A stretch of DNA of 64,000 nt from Palsa-504 sp963819785 (lineage in GTDB: Bacteria > Actinomycetota > Actinomycetes > Streptosporangiales > Streptosporangiaceae). Every line of letters starts with the position of its first letter. Position 1 is the stretch's first letter. The notes below the pieces were generated by a model. That model searched no databases, was not told where the DNA came from, and was given only the letters and a program-made list of their open reading frames with translations. Below, one piece after another: positions 54,653 through 63,489 of the stretch. The stretch covers positions 124,001-188,000 of the forward strand of contig CAWFXW010000034.1 in assembly GCA_963819785.1 (NCBI GenBank). Direction: 5' to 3'. The position numbers were made by a program, and so were the translations under genes.

Positions 54653-55621
54653 ATGACCGCGCCGGCCGCTGTGCCGACTGGATCGCCTAGACCCAGCGCG
54701 GTGATGGTGGCGGGGCTGCGCAAGAGCTACGGCGCGGTGCAGGCCGTGCGCGGAACGAGCTTCACCGTCGAGCACGGGGAGATCTTCGCGCTGCTCGGGC
54801 CGAACGGCGCGGGCAAGACCACCACCTTGGAGATTCTCGAGGGGTTCCGCACCCGCGATGCCGGACAGGTCGAAGTGCTCGGCCTTGATCCCGCCGACCG
54901 ATCGCACGGGCGGGCCCTGCGCGAGCGGATCGGGCTGGTGCTGCAGGACATCGCGGTCGAGCCCTACCTGACGGTCCGGGAGACGATCGCCCGCAACGCC
55001 GGTTACTACCCGGCACCACGCGACGTGGACGAGGTGATCGCGCTGGTCGGCCTGGCCGGGCAGACACGGCAGAAGGTCCGGGCTCTTTCTGGTGGCCAGA
55101 AGCGGCGGCTGGACCTGGCGCTGGGCCTGATCGGCGGCCCGGAGCTGCTGTTCCTCGACGAGCCGACCACCGGATTCGACCCGAACGCGCGCCGGGATGC
55201 ATGGCAGATCGTCCGCGACCTGCGCGGCCAGGGAACCACCATCCTGCTCACCACGCACTACATGGAGGAGGCCCAGGCGCTGGCCGACCGGGTGGCGGTG
55301 ATCTCCGGTGGCCAGATCGTCGCGGCAGGGACGCCAGCCACCATCGGCGGCCGTGACACCGCCCGGGCCCGGATCCGCTTCGCGCTGCCCGCGGGATATA
55401 CGGCAGCCGACCTGCCCGCCGATGCTGTGCCAGCCGGCGGCCTGGTCACCGTGGAGACCGGGGAGCCGACCCGGACCCTGCACCAGCTGACCGGCTGGGC
55501 GCTCCGGCACGGCACGGTGCTGGGCCAGCTCACCGTCGACCGGCCCAGCCTGGAGGACATCTACCTGCGGCTGACCGGCCACGACGGACCCGAGCGCACG
55601 ACGGAGAGGAATCCACGGTGA
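54653..55621 (+). CDS. ABC exporter ATPase (DrrA-like)
   Basis: This ATPase of an ABC-2 drug or lipid exporter has 322 residues. Walker A is LLGPNGAGKTTTLEIL, the signature LSGGQKRRLDLALGLIGGP, Walker B ELLFLDEPTTGFDP, and the H-loop LLTTHYMEEAQAL. The C-terminal 90 residues form the extra domain found in DrrA-type proteins. ATG 54653 is chosen. A TTG at 54635 overlapping the YceI stop is an alternative. Its end overlaps the permease start by 4 bases. Confidence 0.92.
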   Translation: MTAPAAVPTGSPRPSAVMVAGLRKSYGAVQAVRGTSFTVEHGEIFALLGPNGAGKTTTLEILEGFRTRDAGQVEVLGLDPADRSHGRALRERIGLVLQDIAVEPYLTVRETIARNAGYYPAPRDVDEVIALVGLAGQTRQKVRALSGGQKRRLDLALGLIGGPELLFLDEPTTGFDPNARRDAWQIVRDLRGQGTTILLTTHYMEEAQALADRVAVISGGQIVAAGTPATIGGRDTARARIRFALPAGYTAADLPADAVPAGGLVTVETGEPTRTLHQLTGWALRHGTVLGQLTVDRPSLEDIYLRLTGHDGPERTTERNPR

Positions 55622-56400
55622 GCCTCGCCCACTACCAGGCGCCGCGCCGGGACGTCCCCCTGCTGTGGCACCAGATCCGCTACGAGCAGCTGTCGTTCTG
55701 GCGCAACCCGCAAAGCGCGTTCTTCACCTTCCTGTTCCCGCTGGTGATCATCACGATCTTCGGCGCGCTGTTCCGCGGCGCCAGCGGAAGCTCGTATTTC
55801 TACGGGCTGTCCGCGCTGCAGTACTACGTGCCGACGATCGCCGCGATCTCCGTGCTGGGCGCCTGCTACAGCCAGCTGGCGATCGTGCTCTCGACGCGGC
55901 GGCAGAACGGCATCCTCAAGCGGGTGCGGGCGACGCCGCTGCCGGCCTGGACCTATTTCCTCGGGCTGCTCGCGCACTGCATCACGATCAGCGCCGTGGA
56001 TGTCGCGCTCATCACCGGCGTCGGCTGCGCCTTCGGGACCCCGCTGCCCACGCACTGGCCCGCGATCGCGGTGGCGCTCGTCCTCGGGGCGGCCAGTTTC
56101 TGCGCGCTGGGCGTCGCCGTGGCCTCCCTCATCCGCAATTCCGAGGCCGCGCCGGCGGTCGTGCAGCTGGTCCTGTTCCCCCTGGTCTTCATCTCCGGCA
56201 GCTACATGCCGATCCACTCCGACATGCTGAACCGCATCGCCGGCGCGTTGCCGGTGCGGCCGTTCAACCTGGCCCTGCTGGGCCCGTTCGCTCAGCACAG
56301 CGGGTTCGACTGGAAGAACCTCGGCGTGCTGCTGGCCTGGGGTGCCGCCGGAACCCTCATCGCCGTGCGCCGCTTCCGCTGGGACCCCAGATCCGAATAA
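55618..56400 (+). CDS. ABC-2 type exporter permease
   Basis: This six-helix ABC-2 permease has 260 residues from GTG 55618, which overlaps the ATPase stop. Features are WRNPQSAFFTFLFPLVIITI near the N-terminus, RRQNGILKRVRATPLPAW in the cytosolic loop, and FPLVFISGSYMPIHSD before the last helices, all standard for DrrB-like permeases. Substrate unknown. Together with the ATPase it forms one exporter in the box C operon. Confidence 0.92.
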   Translation: MSLAHYQAPRRDVPLLWHQIRYEQLSFWRNPQSAFFTFLFPLVIITIFGALFRGASGSSYFYGLSALQYYVPTIAAISVLGACYSQLAIVLSTRRQNGILKRVRATPLPAWTYFLGLLAHCITISAVDVALITGVGCAFGTPLPTHWPAIAVALVLGAASFCALGVAVASLIRNSEAAPAVVQLVLFPLVFISGSYMPIHSDMLNRIAGALPVRPFNLALLGPFAQHSGFDWKNLGVLLAWGAAGTLIAVRRFRWDPRSE

Positions 56401-56426
56401 TCGCCGCTCCATACGGAGGTAGGCCA

Positions 56427-56633
56427 ATGTGTCCCCATCTGCCCGTGTGCCCGCCGGCTGACCGCCCGGACCGTGCCGCCGCCCGCGCCGTGGCCGTTCA
56501 CCCCGAGCAGGGGTGGAGCCTGCTCTGCAACGGCGTGATCGTGTTCGACGACCTGGGCGAGATCCGGCCCGGCGGCCCGGTCACTTCTCCTGCGCACACC
56601 ATGGCGTGCTCCCGGCTTCCCGCGGCGGCGTGA
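56427..56633 (+). CDS. DUF5999 family small protein, second copy
   Basis: This is a 68-residue protein from ATG 56427 behind GGAGGT. It begins MCPHLPVCPPADRPDRAAAR and contains QGWSLLCNGVIVFDDLGEI, so it is a close paralogue of the protein at 36885. It follows the ABC permease by 26 bases and is probably the last gene of the box C operon. Both copies therefore sit under a LAL-associated box. Function unknown. Confidence 0.85.
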   Translation: MCPHLPVCPPADRPDRAAARAVAVHPEQGWSLLCNGVIVFDDLGEIRPGGPVTSPAHTMACSRLPAAA

Positions 56634-56672
56634 CAGGCCCGGCCGGAGGAATCTGTCCGTATCTGGCCGCGG

Positions 56673-59189
56673 CTATGGGATCAGCCCTAGTTCCCGCGCC
56701 CGGGTGACGGCCTCGGTGCGGTTGGTCGCGCCGAGCTTGCCCAGCACGTGGCTGACGTGCTTCTTGACGGTATCGAGGGTGACCACGAGCTGGCTCGCGA
56801 TGGCCTGGTTCGACCGGCCTGCCGCCAGCATCTCAAGCACCTCCAGTTCACGGCTGGTCAGCTGCTCGACCAGGCCCGGCACCGCCACGGGGGCCGTGCC
56901 GGACCGCGGGCCCGGCCCAGTGTGCCCGACGTCAAAGGCGCGCTGGAGCCGGGCCAGGCAGCTGAGCGGGACCTCCGCAACCGCCCCGCCGGACCGCTGG
57001 GCCGCGATCAGCCGGGCCAGCAGCGCGGCCATCGGCGGTCCCTCGTCGGCGAAGACCCGGACATAGCCCTGCGGGCACGCCAGGGCGAGCACGTCGGCGA
57101 GGGCGGTCACCGCGTCGGCGCCATGGCCGCAGGCGGCCAGCGCCAGCGCCCGCAGCGCGCCGGCCTCGATCACGCTGCCGACCCGGTCCTGGGCGACCGC
57201 CGCGGCGTGCAGCCGCTCCAGCAGCGCGAGCGCCTCGGCGGGCCGCTGCTGGGCTAGCAGCACCCGGGCCAGTACCAGGTATCCCGGCTCCCGCGGGTAG
57301 CGCGGCTACTGGAGGGCGCTGTCGAGCTCGTTTCGCTGGTAGGCCACTTCGGCCAGGCCCAGATACACGGGGCCGACGGTCGGCGCCGACGGTCGGCCGG
57401 GCACTGCAATGGCTTCCAGCGCCTGCTCGTAGGTCTGGATGGCCGTGTCCAGGCGACCCAGGGCCCGCTGAACCCGGGCCGCCTGGACGCGGTGCCATGC
57501 GGTCAAAGCCGGCTGGCCGGCCGCCTGCCAGCCCGCAATGCTGGTCGCGAAGGCGCGCTCAGCTTCCGTAAGCCGGCCACGGAGCCACTCGGCCATGGCC
57601 AGGAATCCCCGGGCGGTAGAGCTCAGCAGCCACTCGCCTTCCTTGCTTTCGGCCAGGGCCCGCGAGGCGAACGCCGCCCCGTCTTCGGCGTCACCGCGGA
57701 GTTGGGCGAGAAAGCCACGACGGATCGCGATCACCGCGGGGACATTCACGAGCATGCTGCCGGCCCGGCCGACGGTAGGCTCGAACGGCTCCTCGGCCGC
57801 GCCTGGGGCCGCGCGCTCGGCCGCGTCCAGCAGCGGCTCCATCGCCTCCACCCGACCGCCGGCGATGGCCAGTTGCGCCTGCGCGAGCAGCAGCCGGGGG
57901 CGGGACCGGATGAGGTCATCGGGAAGCGCCGATAGCCACCGCTGGAGCGTCGTCCCTTCGCCGCCCAGGTAATAGAGCTCATCGAAATACTGCTCGACCA
58001 GCCGGGCGGCCCAGGTCATCTCCCCGGCAGCCACCGCGTGCCGTACCGCGTCGTCGGCCAGCCTGTGCTCCTGGCACCAGGCGGCGGCGTTGCGGTGCAG
58101 GAGCACCACCCGGTCGGCCTGTTCCTGCTGCAGGCGGGCGCGCAGCAGGTCGGCAAACAGGTGGTGGTAACGCCACCAGCCGCGCACCTCATCCAGCGGC
58201 ACCAGGAACAGTCCCGCCCGCTCCACCTGCTCCAGCAGTGACTGGCTCCCGGTCCGGCCGGTGACCGCGTTGCACAGGTCGCCGCTGAGACGCTCCAGCA
58301 CGGAGGTCTCCAGCAGGAAGGTGCGCACCTGGTCGCTTTGCTGCTCGAGCACCTCCTCGCCCAGGAAGTCCAGGATGAAGCGGTGGCTTCCGGTGAACGC
58401 CGACACGAACCCCTCGACATCGGCCTGGCCGCGCAGCGACAGGATGGTCAGCTGCAGCCCGGCCGCCCAGCCCTCGGTCCGGACCGTCAGCGCCGTAACC
58501 GCCGTATCGGACAGGGTCCCGCCGGGCCCGGCTGGAGCCTGCTGCAGCAGCGCCGCCGCCTCGGCGGTGGTGAACCGCAGCTCGGCGACGCGCAGCTCGG
58601 CCAGCTGCCCGCGGGCGCGCAGCCGGGATAGTGGCAGCGGCGGGTCACTACGGCTGGTCAATACCACGCCTAGCCCGGGCGGCTGGTACTCCAGGAGGAA
58701 GGCGAACGACTCGTGCACCGGCTCGGCGTCGATCAGGTGATAGTCGTCCAGGACGAGCAGCGCCCGGTCGTCACCGGGCCGGTCGGCCAGCTCGTTGATC
58801 AGGGCGGTGACCAGGCCCCGGTACGAGGACGGGGCGGGCGGCCCGAGCAGCGGCGCCACCCGTTCGCCGATCGCGGGGCAGGCCCGGTCCAGCGCGGCCA
58901 CCACGTGACGCCAGAACCGGGCCGGGTCGTTGTCTCCCGGATCCAGGCATAGCCAGGCGACCGGATGCTCGCCGCGCTGTACCCACTCGGCCAGCAGGGC
59001 GGTCTTGCCGTATCCGGCCGGCGCGCACACCAGGACCAGTCCTTGGGCCAGGCCTTCATCGAGCCGCTCCGTCAGCCGCGGGCGCGGTACGAACCCCGGC
59101 CGTGGCCTGGGCAGGTGCAACTTGGTGGCCAGCAGGGCATCTCGCTCGGAGGCCACTTGCGATAGGGCCGCGAAGGGCGGCTCAACCAT
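56673..59189 (-). pseudogene. LAL-family regulator, copy 3, with deletion and amber stop
   Basis: Read from ATG 59189: ATPase with APAGYGKT and LLVLDDYH, and the TPR-like region. At YQRNELDSALQ the frame meets TAG (57308-57306). The same frame then resumes at PRYPREPGYLVLARVLLAQ and goes to the normal HTH end (LTSRELEVLEMLAAGRSNQA). Against copies 1, 2 and 4 about 85 residues of the helical region are missing at this point. So it is an in-frame deletion with a stop at the joint. The two halves could still be made separately, but loss of function is likelier. Confidence 0.85.
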
Positions 59190-59278
59190 GTCCCCCACCC
59201 TGCCCGGTATTCCCGCCGGCAACCGCGCACGACGAGCGCGAATGCGGACGGCACTTCCGTGCCCGCGCCGCCGCGGAA

Positions 59279-59337
59279 GATTCCACCCGGCATGTCCACT
59301 TTCGGGTGACGCCCCGCGTGCCGGGCCTTCGTTACCT
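59279..59337 (+). promoter_or_regulatory. LAL-associated box B and -10, upstream of the WhiB gene
   Basis: GATTCCACC (59279-59287), CACTTTCGGGTGACG (59297-59311), then TTACCT (59332-59337) after 20 bases. It is divergent from LAL3. Confidence 0.8.
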
Positions 59338-59410
59338 TCGGTCCACAGACCTGCCCAACGTCGATGACATCAGCGCTAGCGGCAAGTCCAATCGGAAAGA
59401 GGGGCCTCAC

Positions 59411-59599
59411 ATGAAACAGATCCAGAAGACCAAGCGCCATCGCGGATCGGCCGGCGGGCGGCAAGAGCCGCTGGCCGTCGACCCGCGCGACCCGGACATC
59501 GTGCACGCCCACCAGATCGGCCCTCGCAGCAGCCGTCCTGGTGCCAGCCGGGCGCGGTCCGGCAGCCACCACCCCGCCGCGCCGGTCCCCGGGCGGTAG
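59411..59599 (+). CDS. small basic protein of unknown function
   Basis: This 62-residue hydrophilic protein starts at ATG 59411 with GAGGGG 8 bases before it. The sequence begins MKQIQKTKRHRGSAGGRQEP and is rich in Arg, Ser and His. No family is recognised. It lies between box B and the WhiB gene, which starts 6 bases after its stop, so the two are probably co-transcribed. Confidence 0.55.
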   Translation: MKQIQKTKRHRGSAGGRQEPLAVDPRDPDIVHAHQIGPRSSRPGASRARSGSHHPAAPVPGR

Positions 59600-59605
59600 C
59601 AGGTC

Positions 59606-59917
59606 ATGGCCAGCTCCCTGGTCCTGCTGACCACGCAGGCAACGGCACTGGATGACCCGCTGCCGTGCCACCGCGAGAACCCGCAGCTGTGGTTCTCGGA
59701 CCTGCCGGCCGACCTACAGCTGGCCAAGGCATACTGCCAGCCCTGCCCGATGCGCCGGGCCTGCCTGGCCGGCGCGGTCGAACGCCGTGAACCGCACGGG
59801 GTCTGGGGCGGTGAGATCTTCGCCCGCGGCGCGATCATCACGGAGAAAAGGCCGCGCGGCCGGCCGCCCGGCAAGCTGCGGCCCGTTGTCGGAGTTGACG
59901 CGCGCGCGATCGCCTGA
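59606..59917 (+). CDS. WhiB-family [4Fe-4S] regulator, WhiB7-like
   Basis: This is a WhiB-like transcription factor of 103 residues. The four cluster cysteines are C21, C44, C47 and C53 (CQPCPMRRAC). The turn HGVWGGE follows, and the tail has an AT-hook-like RPRGRPPGK. The AT hook points to the WhiB7 group, which activates intrinsic drug resistance with the housekeeping sigma factor in mycobacteria and streptomycetes. It lies under box B. Two exporters are encoded in the same region, which fits that theme. Confidence 0.85.
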   Translation: MASSLVLLTTQATALDDPLPCHRENPQLWFSDLPADLQLAKAYCQPCPMRRACLAGAVERREPHGVWGGEIFARGAIITEKRPRGRPPGKLRPVVGVDARAIA

Positions 59918-60220
59918 GGTGAGCCAGCAAACACCCCTGAGCAGGCAGCCCAGGCAGCCTAGGCGAGTTGGGCGAAGCCCGTAACGGTTACCCGCTGCCG
60001 GTCAGGACGCCGCGAAGTGCTTGTGGGCGGCGGCGGGGGCGACGCCGAACGCGTCGACCAGGACGACTCCGGCGGTCAGCGAAAGGGTCCACCAGCGACG
60101 TCCGGCGGCGGTGCGCGCGAACCAGCGGCCGGGGACCAGGAGCAGCAGGCTGGTAGCACCACGGTCCGTTCGGGATTAAAAAGATCTCTTCTCCGGAACG
60201 ACGGTGGTGCGCGCGCCTCG
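59918..60220. other. intergenic stretch between the WhiB and LAL4 genes
   Basis: No supported gene. On the minus strand an open stretch (about 60002-60165) encodes a plausible small hydrophobic peptide (LLLLVPGRWFARTAAGRRWW) but has no ATG, GTG or TTG start after the preceding TAA. Confidence 0.5.
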
Positions 60221-63010
60221 TCAGGGAATCAGGCTGAGCTCGCGTGCGCGGGCCACGGCCTCGGTGCGGTTGGCCGCGCCGAGCTTGCCCAGGACGTGGC
60301 TGACGTGCTTCTTGACGGTGTTGAGGGTGACCACGAGCTGGCTCGCGATGGCCTGGTTCGACCTGCCCGCCGCCAGCATCTCCAGCACCTCCAGCTCACG
60401 GCCGGTCAGCTGCTCGACCAAGCCCGGCACCGCCGTGACACCGCCCCGGCCGGCATCCGGGACGACGTCCTGCGCGCCAAGCGACCGCTGCAGCCGGGCC
60501 AGGCAGCCGAGCGGGACTTCCGCGGCTGCCCCGCCGGACCGCTGGGCCGCGATCAGCCGGGTCAGCAGCGCGGCCATCGGCGGTCCCTCGTCGGCGAAGA
60601 CCCGGACATAGCCCTGCGGGCAGGCCAGGGTGAGCGCTTCGGCCAGCGCGTCCACCGCGCGGTCTGCTTCACCGCTGGCGGCCAGGGCCAGCGCCCGCAG
60701 CGCGCCGATCTCGATCAGGCTGCCGCCCCGGTCCTGCGCGGTCGCCGCCGCGTGCAGCCGGTCCAGCAGCGCCAGCGCCGGGCCGGGCCGGGCCTGGGCC
60801 AGCAGGACCCTGGCCAGTACCAGATGCCCCTGTTCCCGGGCGTAGTCCGGCTCGTCGTCCTGGTTGAGGCCGTTCTCCTGCGTCCAGCGGGCGGCTGCGG
60901 CGAGGTCGCCCTGGGCCAGCAGCAGCCGGGCCCGCTGCGCAGGGACCGGGTTGAGCGGGCCCGGCGGGCCCGGCGAGGCCTGCTTGGCCTCGGCGATAGC
61001 TGCCAGGGCCCCACCCGGATCGCCGCTGGCCTGACGGAGCCGCGCCAGCGTGACCAGCCCGGTGGCCAGCGGCGGGATGTATGCGAACTGGCGGCACAGC
61101 GTGATGCCCTCGGTGATACGCCGCAGCGCCGTATCGAGCTCGTTCCGCTGGTAGGCCACCTCCCCAAGGCCCACGTACGCCGGGCCCGCGGCCGGCGGAG
61201 GCGGCCGGCCGGGCACTGCGGTCATCTCCAGTGCCTGCCGGCAGGTCCGGGCGGACGCGTCCAGGCCGCCCTGGGCGCGCTGAACCTGGCCGAGTAGATA
61301 GAGAACCCATGCCGTCAATGTGGGCAGGCCCGCTGCACGCCACTCGGCGATGCTGGACATGAAGGTGCGCTCAGCCTGGGCCAGCTGACCACGAAGCCAC
61401 TCACCGACGGCCAGGAATCCCCGGGCGGTAGAGCTCAGCCGCCACTCGCCCTCGTCGGCCTCAGCCATCGCCTGTGAGGCGAATGCCACCGTGGCATCCG
61501 CGTCACCACGGAGCTGGGCGAGAAAACCGCGATGGATCGCGATCAGCGCCGGGACGTTCACCAGTAGGCTGCGGGCCCGGCCAACGGTAGGCTCGAACGG
61601 CTCCTCCGCTGCGCACGCGTACGCCTGCTGAGCCGCGTCGAGCAGCGGTTCCACCGCCTCCAAGCGGCCGCTGACGAGGGCCAGGAAAGCCTGCGTCAGC
61701 AACAGCCGCGGCCGGGACCGGACCAGTTCCTGGGGCATCGCCGAAAGCCACCGGTGAATCGTGGCCCCTTCGCCGCGCAGGTAGAACAGTTCGTCGTAAT
61801 GCTGCTCGATCAGCCGGGCGGCCCAGGTCATCTCCCCAGCGGCGACCGCGTGCCGGATCGCGTCATCGGCCAACCCGCGCTCCGCGTACCAGGCAGCCGC
61901 GTTCCGGTGCAGCCCGGGAACCCGGGCGGGATGTCCGGCCTGCAGGCGGGCGCGGAGCAGGTCGGCGAACAGGTGGTGGTAGCGCCACCAGCCGCGCACC
62001 TCGTCCAGCGGTACCACGAACAGCCCGGCCTGTTCGGCCTGCTCCAGCAGCGCCTGGCTGCCAGGCCGGCCGGTAACCGCGTCACACAGCTCCCCCGACA
62101 GCCGCTCCAGCACCGAGGTCTGAAGCAAAAACTCACGCACCTGCTCACTCTGGTGCTCCAGCACCTCCTCGGCCAGGTAGTCCAGGACGTAGCGGTGGCT
62201 GCCGCTGAACGCCGCGACGAAGCCGTCGACATCGTCCTGCCCGCGCAGCGACAGGCCAGCCAGCTGCAGCCCCGCCGCCCAGCCCTCGGTCCGCGCGGCC
62301 AGCGCCGCAGCGACCGCGTCAGGCAGCGGCGCCTCGAGCCGCGCTCCGCCCGGCACGGCGGCGATCTGGGCCAGCAGCGCCGCCGCCTCCCCGGCCGTGA
62401 ACCGCAGCTCCGCGGCGCGCAGCTCGGTCAGCTGCCCGCGGGCCCGCAGCCGCGCTAGGGCCAGCGGCGGGTCGCTGCGGCTGGTCAGCGCCAGCTGCAG
62501 CCCCGGCGGCCGGTGCTCAAGCAGGAACCCGAGCGACCCGTGCACCACCTGCGAGCTGATTACGTGATAATCGTCCAGGATCAGCAGCAGCGCCTCATCT
62601 GCGTCAGGCTGCCCGGCTACCTCGTTGATCAGGGCCGTCACCACCGGCTCGAATGACGGCGGTGCGGGAGGCCCGAACAGCGGCGCCAGCCGCTCGCCGA
62701 TCCCGGGCCGCACCCGGTCCAGCGCGGCCACCAGGTGCCGCCAGAACCTGGCCGGGTCGTTGTCGCCGGCATCCAGCGACAGCCAGGCCACTGGATGCCG
62801 GTCACTCCGGACCCACCCAGCCAGCAGGACAGTCTTGCCGTACCCGGCCGGCGCGCAGACCAGGACCAGTCCCCGTCCCCGTCCCTCATCGAGGCGCTTC
62901 GCTAGTCGCGGTCGCGGCACCAGATCTGGCCGCAACCCGGGCACGTTCAGCTTGGTGGCCAGCAGAACGTCGCGCTCCGACGTCGCGGCCTCGGCGGCCA
63001 GCTCACCCAT
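60221..63010 (-). CDS. LAL-family (MalT-like) LuxR-type regulator, copy 4
   Basis: This is an intact 929-residue paralogue of the regulator at 38034, from ATG 63010. Walker A is APAGYGKT, Walker B LLLILDDYH, sensor TSRSDPPLALARLR. The winged-helix region holds EVLEHQSEQVREFLLQTSVL, followed by TPR-like repeats, and the HTH is LTGRELEVLEMLAAGRSNQA with NTVKKHVSHVLGKLGAANRT. A four-residue insertion (RLEAP) before DAVAAALAA is specific to this copy. Box A is on its divergent side. There is no same-direction neighbour close to its end. Confidence 0.92.
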   Translation of the reverse strand: MGELAAEAATSERDVLLATKLNVPGLRPDLVPRPRLAKRLDEGRGRGLVLVCAPAGYGKTVLLAGWVRSDRHPVAWLSLDAGDNDPARFWRHLVAALDRVRPGIGERLAPLFGPPAPPSFEPVVTALINEVAGQPDADEALLLILDDYHVISSQVVHGSLGFLLEHRPPGLQLALTSRSDPPLALARLRARGQLTELRAAELRFTAGEAAALLAQIAAVPGGARLEAPLPDAVAAALAARTEGWAAGLQLAGLSLRGQDDVDGFVAAFSGSHRYVLDYLAEEVLEHQSEQVREFLLQTSVLERLSGELCDAVTGRPGSQALLEQAEQAGLFVVPLDEVRGWWRYHHLFADLLRARLQAGHPARVPGLHRNAAAWYAERGLADDAIRHAVAAGEMTWAARLIEQHYDELFYLRGEGATIHRWLSAMPQELVRSRPRLLLTQAFLALVSGRLEAVEPLLDAAQQAYACAAEEPFEPTVGRARSLLVNVPALIAIHRGFLAQLRGDADATVAFASQAMAEADEGEWRLSSTARGFLAVGEWLRGQLAQAERTFMSSIAEWRAAGLPTLTAWVLYLLGQVQRAQGGLDASARTCRQALEMTAVPGRPPPPAAGPAYVGLGEVAYQRNELDTALRRITEGITLCRQFAYIPPLATGLVTLARLRQASGDPGGALAAIAEAKQASPGPPGPLNPVPAQRARLLLAQGDLAAAARWTQENGLNQDDEPDYAREQGHLVLARVLLAQARPGPALALLDRLHAAATAQDRGGSLIEIGALRALALAASGEADRAVDALAEALTLACPQGYVRVFADEGPPMAALLTRLIAAQRSGGAAAEVPLGCLARLQRSLGAQDVVPDAGRGGVTAVPGLVEQLTGRELEVLEMLAAGRSNQAIASQLVVTLNTVKKHVSHVLGKLGAANRTEAVARARELSLIP

Positions 63011-63069
63011 CGGTAACCTGCACGATCGGCGCCTCCAGCGATCTTGCGTCGCTGCCGCAACCCATCCTA
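63011..63069 (-). promoter_or_regulatory. LAL4 promoter and conserved leader
   Basis: A possible -10 TAGGAT (63069-63064) is followed on the minus strand by GCAGCGAC, CGCTGGAGGCGC and CGTGCAGG before ATG 63010. The leader is nearly identical to that of copy 1. Confidence 0.63.
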
Positions 63070-63142
63070 GCCGTGAGGCTCCCGCCCTGAACTCCGGGCC
63101 CTGATCCGGGCGGCACCATTGTGCCGGCGCCGTCGCGGCAAA

Positions 63143-63200
63143 GATTCCACCCGCGTGGGCACCTTCGGGTGACGCCGATCCCGTCCCGGGTTCGTAGCGT
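63143..63200 (+). promoter_or_regulatory. LAL-associated box A and -10, divergent from LAL4
   Basis: GATTCCACC (63143-63151), CACCTTCGGGTGACG (63160-63174), then TAGCGT (63195-63200) after 20 bases. Confidence 0.8.
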
Positions 63201-63234
63201 GCAGATCCACGGACCTAAACCGAAGGACGGTTAC

Positions 63235-63447
63235 ATGGGCTTGAACTCGCGCTACGAGATCCGGGTCAAGGGCATCCTCGACGGGCGGTGGACCACCTGG
63301 TTCGGGGACCTCCAGGTCACCAGCGACGGGGAGGAAACCGTCATCTGCGGCCCGGTCGCCGATCAGGCCGCCCTGCACGGGTTGCTGACCAAGGTACGCG
63401 ACCTCGGGCTGTTCCTGATCTCGGTACGCCACCTCGATCCAGATTGA
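63235..63447 (+). CDS. small conserved protein of unknown function
   Basis: This 70-residue acidic protein starts at ATG 63235 with AAGGA 8 bases before it. The first half is beta-rich (YEIRVKGILDGRWTTWFGDL) and the second has GPVADQAALHGLLTKVRDLG. It resembles a small actinobacterial family that I know only as hypothetical. It is the first gene after box A, 35 bases from the -10, and is followed by a paralogue of the protein at 37254. Confidence 0.72.
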   Translation: MGLNSRYEIRVKGILDGRWTTWFGDLQVTSDGEETVICGPVADQAALHGLLTKVRDLGLFLISVRHLDPD

Positions 63448-63489
63448 CCATCGCGCGTCGCCGTCCGCTGGAAACACTAGGAGGAGATC

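Noticed and set aside
60002..60165. Possible small hydrophobic protein on the minus strand
   Set aside because: The frame has plausible composition but no ATG, GTG or TTG start after the preceding stop.
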